NCBI GenBank assembly: GCA_002350615.1 | Contig: DEFD01000037.1 | Span: 1-15,847, forward strand | DNA: 15,847 nt | Source: Bacteroidales bacterium UBA2861 | GTDB lineage: Bacteria; Bacteroidota; Bacteroidia; Bacteroidales; UBA932 | Reading direction: 5' to 3' | Part shown: positions 1 through 6,569 of the stretch, piece by piece | How the letters are laid out: every line of letters starts with the position of its first letter | Numbering within the stretch: the first letter of the stretch is position 1 | Notes under the pieces: generated by a model | Databases searched by the model: none | What the model was told of the DNA's origin: nothing | Seen by the model: only the letters and a program-made list of their open reading frames with translations | Made by a program: the position numbers and the translations under genes

Positions 1-875
1 GGCTCGACTTGAACATTCCGGAGATTTCGCTTTAGGAAAGACATCATGGCCTCATATTGCACCAGAATACCACCGTCGGCATCCATGTCGTTCATCTTAT
101 CCCTAAATTCTGTCCCGCCAAGGCTATTGCCAAGAAAACTCACGCATTTGACCGTTGCCGTAGGAAGCCAACGCCAAGGATGTTTGCCAAATAAAAGCAT
201 CGCAGCATAGGTAATACCACCGTTTGGCCGAATAAGCCCGAAATTCTTGAACAGGTGCTCTACCGTCATACCGGATATTGCAATGCCAACCAGTTCATCG
301 GCTGAGGCATCCTGAATTTGCTCGTATGTCAGTTCCTTCGATTTATAAGAAGTTTCAAACCTTTTCGTCAGGTAAGTCTTGATGACGTCCATATCCAAAT
401 CGGCTACCGTGGCCCCGGGGACCAACGCCTCGTCCTGCCGGAAGGTTCCGCTGTCGGACATCATCTCTGCAATCTCCGCGTTGTCCATAACCCGCCGCTT
501 GTTGGCACCATTCTTCACCCAAATGATGCCCTTGTTATCCTTGTAAGGTTTGTTAATGCCCTCCGGAATAGTCGCGACTATCAATTGACCACCTGGAACA
601 TCTACGTTTTCGGTCTTTATGGAGATTGCTGGTTTTACGTTCTGCTCCGCAATCTGGGAAAGCAAGCCCGTCTGCTCCTGTACTTCCAGGCGCGAGAGAG
701 CATTGATCTTGCCGGTCTTGTCGTTCACGCCGACAATGATGGTTCCGCCACCACGTTCGTTGGCATAACAAACCAGTTCCTTGCCCACTTCATAATTGTC
801 AACCACCCGTTCTTTCAATTGAACATGAGTCTGTTCTCCCTTGCCACAGAGCTTCAATATGTCTTGCGTTGTCAT
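1..875 (-). CDS. AlbA_2 (Schlafen-type) putative nucleic-acid-binding protein, 5' part only
   Basis: The frame is open from ATG at 875 to the left edge (291 codons and 2 bases), so the 3' end lies outside the window. It begins MTTQDILKLCGKGEQTHVQ. Residues about 15-125 match the AlbA_2 family: an LKERV strand, then ELVCYANERGGGTIIVGVND, where an acidic/Lys patch precedes the A-N-x-x-G-G-G-x-I-x-x-G-V core, followed by a KPYKDNKGIIWVKNG segment typical of these proteins. Family members often carry a C-terminal winged-helix or GHKL ATPase-like part and are annotated as RecG-like helicases or transcriptional regulators. That part would be beyond the edge. No catalytic role can be read from what is present. 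Three 60-base lines I counted are 45-47% G+C, lower than neighbouring genes, which fits horizontal acquisition. A -7 box lies 20 bases upstream of the start. Confidence 0.85.
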   Translation of the reverse strand, partial: MTTQDILKLCGKGEQTHVQLKERVVDNYEVGKELVCYANERGGGTIIVGVNDKTGKINALSRLEVQEQTGLLSQIAEQNVKPAISIKTENVDVPGGQLIVATIPEGINKPYKDNKGIIWVKNGANKRRVMDNAEIAEMMSDSGTFRQDEALVPGATVADLDMDVIKTYLTKRFETSYKSKELTYEQIQDASADELVGIAISGMTVEHLFKNFGLIRPNGGITYAAMLLFGKHPWRWLPTATVKCVSFLGNSLGGTEFRDKMNDMDADGGILVQYEAMMSFLKRNLRNVQVE

Positions 876-894
876 AGGTCTCAACGTATTTCCG

Positions 895-927
895 CAAATT
901 TAATGAAACTCTTTATTATTTTCCATA
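895..927 (-). promoter_or_regulatory. Bacteroidota-type promoter for the AlbA_2 gene
   Basis: On the minus strand TAAATTTG (902 to 895) matches the -7 consensus TAnnTTTG exactly. TATG (927 to 924) sits 21 bases upstream and matches the -33 TTTG box at three of four positions. Transcription would start near 888, giving a short leader before ATG at 875. Function is inferred from the motif only. Confidence 0.55.
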
Positions 928-1041
928 ATCACCACAATGTTCTGCTTCATCCCAAGGTCGATTTCTCAATAGCGGTTGGAGTCCCGGGAGCTTTCTGTCC
1001 ACGATACTGCGGCCCACGATTGACTTTCCCTCCCAATTTTG

Positions 1042-1049
1042 TATCCTTG
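1042..1049 (+). promoter_or_regulatory. Possible -7 promoter box for the ORF at 1072
   Basis: TATCCTTG differs from TAnnTTTG by one base. ATTG at 1019-1022 lies 19 bases upstream and could be a degenerate -33 box. A purine stretch, GAAGAGAG, follows just before ATG at 1072. Weak motif evidence only. Confidence 0.3.
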
Positions 1050-1071
1050 TGCAAATATCTTGAAGAGAGCG

Positions 1072-1428
1072 ATGAAAGGACAATATGTATCTCCTGACAG
1101 CAGGATGCTCGAACTCCTCGTTGAGGGGGTGATGGCAAACAGCAATGTCCCATACGAATATTCCATTTCTGTGGAAGCGGAAGTGTACACGGCATCCAAC
1201 GGCAACTCCATTTTCCTCCCGCTTGCCGGCGGAGTATATGGAAGCACTCCCAAGCAGCAGGGCACCCACGGCACCTACTGGACATCGACTTTTGAAAGGA
1301 ACGGCGCGCTCGGCCCCGGAGCTTACTCTTTCTACGTTCAGTACAGGGATACTCCACAGGCCCCTTCCGTCAGCGACATCATCGTTTACAACGGTTTGCC
1401 CATTCGCCCCGTCTTCTGCGTGGAGTAG
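1072..1428 (+). CDS. Small protein with a FISUMP/DUF1566-like C-terminal tail
   Basis: A 118-residue ORF starting MKGQYVSPDSRMLELLVEGV. The first 22 or so residues resemble the start of many short Bacteroidota proteins (a YxxP segment followed by an acidic/hydrophobic stretch ending in a small-residue S). They are followed directly by what looks like the last 90 residues of a FISUMP/DUF1566 lectin-like domain: GTYWTSTFERN, then an alternating Y-S-F-Y-V strand, then GLPIRPVFCVE at the end. That domain is normally longer and follows a signal peptide or lipobox, and neither is seen here, so export is doubtful. An in-frame ATG at 1039 would add 11 residues, but the start at 1072 has a better upstream region. 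No partner gene is adjacent: AlbA_2 is divergent and the ATPase has its own promoter-like box. It could be a functional small protein or the remnant of a larger surface protein. Confidence 0.55.
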   Translation: MKGQYVSPDSRMLELLVEGVMANSNVPYEYSISVEAEVYTASNGNSIFLPLAGGVYGSTPKQQGTHGTYWTSTFERNGALGPGAYSFYVQYRDTPQAPSVSDIIVYNGLPIRPVFCVE

Positions 1429-1461
1429 CCTGCCGCCCACCTGTCATCATTTATTGGTATT

Positions 1462-1496
1462 GCCGCCGCCCGTCCGGACTAAGCGGCATATCTTTG
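1462..1496 (+). promoter_or_regulatory. zntA promoter region: -7 box and overlapping dyad
   Basis: TATCTTTG at 1489-1496 is an exact TAnnTTTG match 20 bases before the ATG at 1516. Immediately upstream is a perfect 8-base palindrome, GTCCGGAC (1472-1479), flanked by GCCGC (1465-1469) and GCGGC (1483-1487), which are inverted copies. A dyad in the spacer just before the -7 box would suit a metal-responsive regulator, but no regulator gene is present and no clear -33 box is visible. The -7 box is the stronger part of this call. Confidence 0.45.
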
Positions 1497-1515
1497 TATT
1501 GAAGATAAACCCGGA

Positions 1516-3450
1516 ATGGCGCCCAAACGCCATTTCACAGACAGCAAAACCATGGACGAAGACAGGGCGAGAATAGTAAAGATCATAGCGTCGGCAATCC
1601 TGCTTGCCGCTGCATTCTGTGCGGAAAAATTTCTGGAACTTAAAACCTGGCAGCTGCTTGCCATATATGCAATTCCCTATCTGATAGTGGGTTGGGAAAC
1701 GCTGCGGGAAGGTGCCGAGGCTCTTTTCGAAGGCGAAGGCCTGGATGAAGATTTCCTTATGGGAGTGGCCACTCTCGGGGCGATGGCGATAGGTTTCCTC
1801 CCCGGAGCGGAGCCACAGTTCCTCGAGGCGGTGGCGGTAATGCTCTTCTTCCAGATAGGCGAAGCCTTCGAAGATGCGGCACAGGACCGCAGCAGGCGCA
1901 GCATATCGGCCCTCATGGACATCCGCCCGGACAGGGCGCTGGTGGAAAAGACGCCCGGCGCGGCTCCGGTTGAAATGGCTTCTAAAGAAGTCCTTCCTGG
2001 AGAAACGGTGGTCGTGCGCCCCGGGGACCGCATCCCTTTGGACGGAGTCGTGATAGAGGGGGATTCCTCCCTTGATACCTCCGCCCTCACCGGAGAAAGC
2101 CTTCCCAGGCGCATAGCCGAAGGGGATGAGGCTGTTTCCGGATGCATCAACCTTTCCTCGCCGCTGCGCATCAGGGTGAGCCGTCCTTTCGGTGAATCCA
2201 CCGCCAGCCGCATCCTTGAACTTGTGGAGAATGCGGCCGAAAACAAAGGACGCGGAGAGACCTTCATCCGCCGTTTCGCCAAGGTTTACACCCCCGTGGT
2301 GGTCATTGCCGCCGCCCTTCTCGCCCTGATCCCGCCCATATTCGGCATGCTTGCAGGTCATGAACCCTCATGGTCCGTTTGGCTCTACCGGGCGCTTACC
2401 TTCCTGGTGGTGTCCTGCCCCTGCGCGCTGGTCATATCCGTGCCTTTAAGTTTCTTCGCCGGCATCGGGGGAGCCTCGGGAAAGGGCATCCTCATAAAAG
2501 GTTCCAACTGGCTTGAAGCACTGGCAAAGGCCGATGTCTTCGTCTTCGACAAGACCGGAACCCTCACGGAAGGCGTCTTCGAGGTCACCGCGGTGCATCC
2601 TGAAAGAATCAACGAACGCGAACTCCTGCACCTTGCCGCCCATGTGGAAAGGGCCTCCACGCACCCCATCGCCCAGTCGCTCCGCAATGCCTATCCCGAG
2701 GAGGCGGACGACTGCAGCATCAGCGGCATCCGTGAAGTGGCGGGGCAGGGCGTAAAGGCGACGGTGAACGGGCATGAGGTCTGCGTTGGCAACGGCAAGA
2801 TGATGGAAGAAGCCGGTGCCGCCTGGCATGCCTGCCACAAGACCGGCACCATAGTGCATGTGGCGATGGACGGCGAATATATGGGCCACATAGTGATTTC
2901 CGACAGGATTAAGGCCGATGCCGCCGCTGCCGTGGCGGATCTCAAAACCCTCGGAGCCTCCAGGACGGTGATGCTTACCGGCGATGCCCCCGAAGTGGCC
3001 GGGGAAGTGGCTGCCGAAACCGGCGTGGACGAATGGCATGCAGGACTCCTCCCGGAAGGCAAACTCTCTCATCTTGAGCCCGTTATGAAGGAGCGCTCCT
3101 GCAATAGGGCCGTGGCCTTCGTGGGGGACGGCATCAACGATGCGCCCGTGCTGGCACGGGCCGATATCGGCATAGCCATGGGAGCTCTCGGCAGCGATGC
3201 CGCCATAGAAGCGGCGGACGTAGTGCTCATGGATGACAAGCCCTCCAAGATTGCGCTTGCCGTGCGCATCGCCCGAAGGACAGTCCGCATCGCAAGGGAA
3301 AACACAGTCTTCGCCATAGGAGTGAAGATGGCCGTACTGCTGCTTGCCGCTGCAGGCTGCGCCTCGATGATGCTGGCCGTATTCGCCGATGTCGGGGTGA
3401 TGGTGCTGGCGGTGCTAAATGCCGGCAGGGCGTTCAAGGCAGGAAAATAA
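1516..3450 (+). CDS. zntA: P1B-type heavy-metal (Zn/Cd/Pb) translocating ATPase
   Basis: A 644-residue inner-membrane pump that exports divalent metal using ATP. The full P-type ATPase motif set is present: TGES in the actuator domain (192-195), the transmembrane metal site C301-P302-C303, the phosphorylated D345 in DKTGT, the H383-P384 pair in the nucleotide domain, MLTGD, and GDGIND at 537-542. The last helix region contains FADVGVMVLAVLNAGR; an Asp there is characteristic of the P1B-2 Zn/Cd group rather than Cu pumps. There is no N-terminal HMA domain with CxxC and no His-rich leader, so the soluble metal-binding module is missing. The start is ambiguous: ATG at 1516 follows the -7 box closely, while ATG at 1552 (MDEDRARIVK) has an A-rich upstream region and would give 632 residues. 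yidD begins 16 bases after the stop. Confidence 0.95.
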   Translation: MAPKRHFTDSKTMDEDRARIVKIIASAILLAAAFCAEKFLELKTWQLLAIYAIPYLIVGWETLREGAEALFEGEGLDEDFLMGVATLGAMAIGFLPGAEPQFLEAVAVMLFFQIGEAFEDAAQDRSRRSISALMDIRPDRALVEKTPGAAPVEMASKEVLPGETVVVRPGDRIPLDGVVIEGDSSLDTSALTGESLPRRIAEGDEAVSGCINLSSPLRIRVSRPFGESTASRILELVENAAENKGRGETFIRRFAKVYTPVVVIAAALLALIPPIFGMLAGHEPSWSVWLYRALTFLVVSCPCALVISVPLSFFAGIGGASGKGILIKGSNWLEALAKADVFVFDKTGTLTEGVFEVTAVHPERINERELLHLAAHVERASTHPIAQSLRNAYPEEADDCSISGIREVAGQGVKATVNGHEVCVGNGKMMEEAGAAWHACHKTGTIVHVAMDGEYMGHIVISDRIKADAAAAVADLKTLGASRTVMLTGDAPEVAGEVAAETGVDEWHAGLLPEGKLSHLEPVMKERSCNRAVAFVGDGINDAPVLARADIGIAMGALGSDAAIEAADVVLMDDKPSKIALAVRIARRTVRIARENTVFAIGVKMAVLLLAAAGCASMMLAVFADVGVMVLAVLNAGRAFKAGK

Positions 3451-3454
3451 TAGG

Positions 3455-3462
3455 TATATTTG
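3455..3462 (+). promoter_or_regulatory. -7-like box TATATTTG before yidD
   Basis: An exact TAnnTTTG match between the zntA stop and yidD. It lies only 4 bases before the probable GTG start, so a transcript from it would be leaderless or would start inside the gene. It may be a chance match, with yidD served by the zntA transcript. Confidence 0.3.
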
Positions 3463-3466
3463 CGAG

Positions 3467-3697
3467 GTGCAGCTGCTTCGCAAAATACTTGTCTTTCCCT
3501 TCATACTGCTGATACGCTTTTATCAGCTGTGCATCTCCCCGCTCACCCCTCCCAGCTGCCGCTTCACGCCGACCTGTTCGCAGTATGCGCTGGAGGCCTT
3601 CCGCAAGTATGGGCCCTTAAAAGGTTTCTGGCTGAGTTTCAAGAGGATACTGCGATGCCGCCCTGGCGGGGGCAGCGGCTACGACCCTGTGCCGTAA
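3467..3697 (+). CDS. yidD: Membrane protein insertion efficiency factor YidD
   Basis: A small membrane-associated protein that helps YidC-dependent insertion of inner-membrane proteins. The frame gives about 76 residues, the usual family size, when read from GTG at 3467 (V-Q-L-L-R-K-I-L). An upstream ATG at 3419 lies inside zntA in another frame and would add 16 non-family residues. Family hallmarks: a hydrophobic amphipathic N-terminus, FYQLCISPLTPPSCRFTPTC with the conserved Cys-Arg-Phe-x-Pro-x-Cys block, SQYALEAFRKYGPLKGFWL, and the C-terminal RCRPGGGSGYDPVP. yidD usually lies directly downstream of rnpA in the same orientation. Here it is on the opposite strand and ends 5 bases from the rnpA stop. 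No terminator is visible in that gap. Confidence 0.92.
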   Translation: MQLLRKILVFPFILLIRFYQLCISPLTPPSCRFTPTCSQYALEAFRKYGPLKGFWLSFKRILRCRPGGGSGYDPVP

Positions 3698-3702
3698 GGG
3701 AA

Positions 3703-4173
3703 TCAGCCCCGGCTCGAAGATATCTTGGCTATTACGCTCTCCACCGCCGAAGAAATGGCGGCGAAATCGCAGAGCTCACCGCTGTTGTATTGCAGCAGAA
3801 GGTCGATCCCGGCAATCTTCCTGACGCGCCATGCTTCTCGGATGCGCCGCTTGAGAAGATTGCGTTTCACCGCACGTTTGAAAAGACGCTTCGGCACGCT
3901 GACCAGCAGGCGCGAGACCGGCGCTGCAGCGGCACCGGCGCTTGTCTCCCCGGCAACCTTCGAAGCGCCCTCCCCGGGCGACACCCTTGCCTCCCCGGCG
4001 CCCTCTCGCGGCCGCCAGCAGTACTTGAGGCAGCCTGCAAAACCCCAGCGCCCATCTTTCATGAGCAGGGCGATGTCTTTCTTGCCGCAGAGATGCTCGG
4101 ATTTCGGAAAAGAAGCCGCTCCGACGCACTTCGCCGGGGCCGCCGAGGACACTATGCCGTCCCGGACGCCCAT
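3703..4173 (-). CDS. rnpA: Ribonuclease P protein component with an expanded loop
   Basis: The protein subunit of RNase P, which supports cleavage of tRNA 5' leaders by the RNA subunit. At 156 residues it is longer than typical family members. Family features: SFPKSEHLCGKKDIALLM starting near residue 21, and the RNA-binding RNR motif in PKRLFKRAVKRNLLKRRIRE (about 94-113), followed by the C-terminal helix. Residues about 54-87 form a Gly/Ala/Glu-rich insertion in the loop before the RLLVSVPKR strand. Its DNA carries a 14-base repeat, CTTG(T/C)CTCCCCGGC, at 3941-3954 and 3986-3999, exactly 45 bases (15 codons) apart. The first 20 residues also look like an extension, so a later start is possible. 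It is the last gene of the operon, with the hemD stop 4 bases before its ATG. Confidence 0.9.
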   Translation of the reverse strand: MGVRDGIVSSAAPAKCVGAASFPKSEHLCGKKDIALLMKDGRWGFAGCLKYCWRPREGAGEARVSPGEGASKVAGETSAGAAAAPVSRLLVSVPKRLFKRAVKRNLLKRRIREAWRVRKIAGIDLLLQYNSGELCDFAAISSAVESVIAKISSSRG

Positions 4174-4177
4174 GCCG

Positions 4178-4909
4178 CTATTTGTTTTGGAGATACTGCT
4201 CTATCGCCATCGCCACCGAAGGTGCTTCGGGCGTGGGGGCCTTGATCTCGATGGCGAGACCGGCCTTTTCCATGGCAGGGACGATGCTCTTTCCGAATGC
4301 CACGAATTTCAGGGATCCCTGTTTGAAGGTAGGGAAGTTCTCGAAGAGGGATTTCACGTCGGCGGGGTTGTAGAGCACCGCCATGTCGTACGAGGAGAAA
4401 TCCACTCCGTGGAGATCCTGGGTTACGCTTTTCACCAGTTCGGCCTCAGTGAAATCCAGGCCGGCCTTCTCGAAAAGGGAAGTGATGGCCGTTGCATTGG
4501 CGCCGGCGTTCTTGGTAATCAGGAATTTCTCTCCCTTGTGCTTGGGCCCTATCAGGGCGATAAGCGATGCGGGAGTGCCGTCTCCGAAGAAAATCTTGCG
4601 CTTGCGGAAAACTATGTGCTTCTGCAGGTAGTTGGCCACCAGCTCGGTGGTGCAGAAATACTTCATGGTCTCGGGCACCTTGATGCGCAGCTCTTCGCAG
4701 AGCTTGAAGTAGGCGTCGATTGCGTAGCGGGACGAAAATACTATCGCTGTATAGTCCGCCAGGTTCACCCTCTGGTCCCTGAACTCGCGCGAGCTCAGCG
4801 GCTCAATGAGGTAAAACGGCTTGAAATCAAGCTGTGCGCCGTACTTTTCTATCAGGGTGTCGTATGCGGTCAGTTTGGCCGGAAGTTTCTGTGATATAAG
4901 TATTTTCAT
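4178..4909 (-). CDS. hemD: Uroporphyrinogen-III synthase
   Basis: A cytosolic enzyme of tetrapyrrole synthesis that cyclises hydroxymethylbilane to uroporphyrinogen III with inversion of ring D. The 243-residue protein begins MKILISQKLPAKLTAY. The family's low sequence conservation is compensated by the Bacteroidota signature near the C-terminus: a VLYNPADVKSLFENFP segment, then KFVAFGKSIVPAMEKAGL, then APTPEAPSVAMAIEQYL. The N-terminal half has IVFSSRYAIDAYF, the usual strand-turn-helix of domain 1. The frame extends to an ATG at 4945, but the start at 4909 is preferred: it has GAGAAG directly upstream and lies 4 bases after the DUF4271 stop, whereas the longer form would overlap that gene. 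The order DUF4271-hemD-rnpA is a common Bacteroidota arrangement. Confidence 0.93.
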   Translation of the reverse strand: MKILISQKLPAKLTAYDTLIEKYGAQLDFKPFYLIEPLSSREFRDQRVNLADYTAIVFSSRYAIDAYFKLCEELRIKVPETMKYFCTTELVANYLQKHIVFRKRKIFFGDGTPASLIALIGPKHKGEKFLITKNAGANATAITSLFEKAGLDFTEAELVKSVTQDLHGVDFSSYDMAVLYNPADVKSLFENFPTFKQGSLKFVAFGKSIVPAMEKAGLAIEIKAPTPEAPSVAMAIEQYLQNK

Positions 4910-4913
4910 CTTC

Positions 4914-5555
4914 TCAACTTTGCAAAAGACCCAAAATGGCGGCACTCATTGCCGCGGGAAGGAATTCGAGCCCGCAAAGATACAAAAAAGTCGAAAAACC
5001 ACCGCAATAGTTATTGATTATTTGAGAGGTACGAAGAAACGAAACTATCCAGAAGAATAGCATTTCCGCCATCAGGACCACTCTGGCAGCGGAATCCGGG
5101 CAGTGGAAAATTATGAGCAGGGGGAGCGTTGCCAAAGCGGTGATTCCCAGCATGATAAGGAAATTGTAAAGTCCCCGGTGCACCGCCAGTCTGGCGTCGG
5201 AATCGAAACGGTTCATCTTCGCGCGTGAGATGGCGGAAAAGGCGGCGGCGCGGAGAAGGAGCCAAGAGCAGAAGGCGGAAATCCCGGCAATCTCTCCCGC
5301 CGGAACCGGACTCCCCGGCCATTTCAGGAAACTCCCGGAAAACAGGCAGTATCTGTCGGCGATGAGAAGGAATATGAAGATATAGACCAGGGCGGTCAGA
5401 TTGCGGCTTCGGGCCAGCGGCAGATTATGTTCCAGGGAGATGCTTCCGCGTGCCAGGATGAAGCATCTTCCAAGATGCGGCATCAGGCCGATAAGGCTGC
5501 GCAGATTCAGCAGCACCGGCAGGACCGCCGCCGCGACAATCCAGCCCGCCTCCAT
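4914..5555 (-). CDS. DUF4271 integral membrane protein
   Basis: A 213-residue membrane protein starting MEAGWIVAAAVLPVLLNL. Several hydrophobic segments are visible: near the N-terminus, ALVYIFIFLLI, a central SAFCSWLLLRAAAFSAI, FLIMLGITALATLPLLIIF, and VVLMAEMLFFWIVSFL. The C-terminal signature SQIINNYCGGFSTFLYLCGL is typical of DUF4271 proteins, which in Bacteroidota are found next to hemD. Function is unknown, and coupling to haem synthesis is only suggested by position. The frame is open further upstream, but the start at 5555 overlaps the yciH stop by one base (TGATG), a translational coupling arrangement that makes this start convincing. Confidence 0.88.
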   Translation of the reverse strand: MEAGWIVAAAVLPVLLNLRSLIGLMPHLGRCFILARGSISLEHNLPLARSRNLTALVYIFIFLLIADRYCLFSGSFLKWPGSPVPAGEIAGISAFCSWLLLRAAAFSAISRAKMNRFDSDARLAVHRGLYNFLIMLGITALATLPLLIIFHCPDSAARVVLMAEMLFFWIVSFLRTSQIINNYCGGFSTFLYLCGLEFLPAAMSAAILGLLQS

Positions 5556-5896
5556 CAGTTGCCCCGCTTTGCGTTGTAGCCCATGCCCTGCAGCAGAGCG
5601 ACAACCTTGTCCCGGAGGTCTCCCTGCACCGTAATCTCGCCGTCCTTGGCAGTGCCGCCCACGCCGCATTTTACCTTCAGTGCCTTCCCGAGTGCGGCCA
5701 GGTCATCTGCCTTGCCCACAAAGCCTTTCACCAGAGTAACCTGCTTGCCGGCCCGCTGGCGGCGGTCGATGCTCACGACGAGCCTCTGCTTCGATGGCGC
5801 CAGAGTCTCAGCCTCTTCCACCTGCGAAGTCTGATATTGAAAGTCGGGGTTGGTGGAATAAACTACCCCGAGCCGTTTTTTCCAGTCGTTGTCCAT
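5555..5896 (-). CDS. yciH: SUI1/eIF1-like translation initiation factor (YciH family)
   Basis: A 113-residue protein, MDNDWKKRLGVVYSTNPDFQ onward. The first 35 or so residues are the variable tail, and the rest is the SUI1 fold: RRQRAGKQVTLVKGFVGK, then LKVKCGVGGTAKDGEITVQG with the conserved C-G-x-G-G-T-x-K-D-G-x-I-x-x-Q-G-D core, ending GYNAKRGN. Eukaryotic eIF1 monitors start-codon selection. The bacterial YciH role is less settled and is probably linked to initiation fidelity or stress translation. The frame continues upstream to 6025, but those residues do not resemble the family and the start at 5896 is preferred. It leads a four-gene operon. The start lies 6 bases from a TATATTCG box, so the message may be almost leaderless. 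Confidence 0.93.
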   Translation of the reverse strand: MDNDWKKRLGVVYSTNPDFQYQTSQVEEAETLAPSKQRLVVSIDRRQRAGKQVTLVKGFVGKADDLAALGKALKVKCGVGGTAKDGEITVQGDLRDKVVALLQGMGYNAKRGN

Positions 5897-5902
5897 ACTC
5901 CG

Positions 5903-5910
5903 CGAATATA
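5903..5910 (-). promoter_or_regulatory. Possible -7 box for the yciH operon
   Basis: On the minus strand TATATTCG (5910 to 5903) differs from TAnnTTTG by one base and is 6 bases from the yciH ATG. No good -33 box is present at 19-21 bases; the palindrome at 5935-5955 sits just beyond that position. Confidence 0.35.
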
Positions 5911-5934
5911 GTAATTTTCCGCCGCATGGCGTTG

Positions 5935-5955
5935 CCACTGACAAAATGTCACTGG
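5935..5955. promoter_or_regulatory. Operator-like palindrome between yciH and hsp20
   Basis: CCACTGACA (5935-5943) and TGTCACTGG (5947-5955) are inverted copies around AAA, with one mismatched pair (C opposite C). The site lies in the 157-base divergent region, 39 bases from the yciH start and 98 bases from the hsp20 start. Its size and symmetry suit a dimeric repressor or activator. No regulator is encoded nearby and the identity is unknown. Confidence 0.45.
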
Positions 5956-6053
5956 CCCGGGCTTTGTTTGAAATACGGTTGTCCCGCATGAGGGACCCGG
6001 ACGCAGGCCACGTAAGGACCGGCAACGTCAGGAATAGTTAAAATGATTTTGTT

Positions 6054-6485
6054 ATGTTACCAATGGTTAGAAAGAATCAAAGCTGGTTGCCTGACATCTT
6101 CAACGACTTCTTTGACAACAGCTGGATGGAAAGGGCCAATTACACGGCTCCGGCCATCAATGTAATTGAAAACGAAAAAGAATACGACGTGGAGCTTGCC
6201 GCTCCTGGTCTCACCAAGGATGACTTCCAGGTGCATGTTGACGAGGACAACAATCTCGTGATCAACATGGAGAAGAAATCCGAGGACAACGAAAAGAAAC
6301 ACCACGGAAGGTATCTCCGCCGTGAATTTTCCTATGAGAAGTTCCAGCAGATGCTGACTCTTCCCGAAGACGCGGAATCCGACAAGATTGAAGCTCACGT
6401 GGAGCATGGGGTGCTGAATGTCCGCATCCCCAAAAAGACCCGCGAGGAACTTCAGAAAGCTGTGAAACAGATTGAAATCCACTGA
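6054..6485 (+). CDS. hsp20: Hsp20 small heat-shock protein (alpha-crystallin family)
   Basis: An ATP-independent holdase chaperone of 143 residues that forms oligomers and keeps unfolded proteins soluble. The N-terminal arm, NQSWLPDIFNDFFDNSWM, and the following APAINVIENEKEYDVELAAP are typical of Bacteroides Hsp20. The alpha-crystallin domain spans about residues 30-135 and includes GRYLRREFSYEKFQQ and the late-strand signature GVLNVRIPKK. The C-terminal IEIH supplies the I-x-I motif that docks into neighbouring subunits. ATG at 6063 (MVRKNQSWLP) is an alternative start. Upstream there is no clear Shine-Dalgarno, and TGATTTTG at 6044-6051 is only a poor -7 match and too close to the start. 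A strong terminator follows, so it is probably monocistronic and may be controlled through the palindrome at 5935-5955. Confidence 0.96.
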   Translation: MLPMVRKNQSWLPDIFNDFFDNSWMERANYTAPAINVIENEKEYDVELAAPGLTKDDFQVHVDEDNNLVINMEKKSEDNEKKHHGRYLRREFSYEKFQQMLTLPEDAESDKIEAHVEHGVLNVRIPKKTREELQKAVKQIEIH

Positions 6486-6506
6486 CGCCTAAGGCTCAGT
6501 CCGCAG

Positions 6507-6546
6507 GGAAAAGGGGCCCGGCCGCAAAAGGCTGGGCCCCTTTTCC
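6507..6546 (+). terminator. Intrinsic terminator after hsp20
   Basis: A 17-base-pair stem with a 6-base loop (GCAAAA): the left arm GGAAAAGGGGCCCGGCC (6507-6523) pairs with 6530-6546, with one G.U wobble (6520 with 6533). The right arm contains the TTTT run. It begins 21 bases after the hsp20 stop and separates it from the lipoprotein operon. Confidence 0.9.
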
Positions 6547-6569
6547 GCCTTTGAACAGGGCGGCAGAGT

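Noticed and set aside
876..1071. Possible gene remnant on the minus strand between AlbA_2 and the small ORF
   Set aside because: Several overlapping minus-strand frames exist, but none has a recognisable motif and they overlap the small ORF in antisense.
1447..2361. Minus-strand frame antisense to the zntA N-terminal half
   Set aside because: The plus strand carries unmistakable P-type ATPase motifs throughout.
3725..4894. Plus-strand open frame of 389 codons across rnpA and hemD
   Set aside because: The minus-strand frames match RnpA and HemD with correct motifs and tight operon spacing; the plus-strand product resembles nothing.
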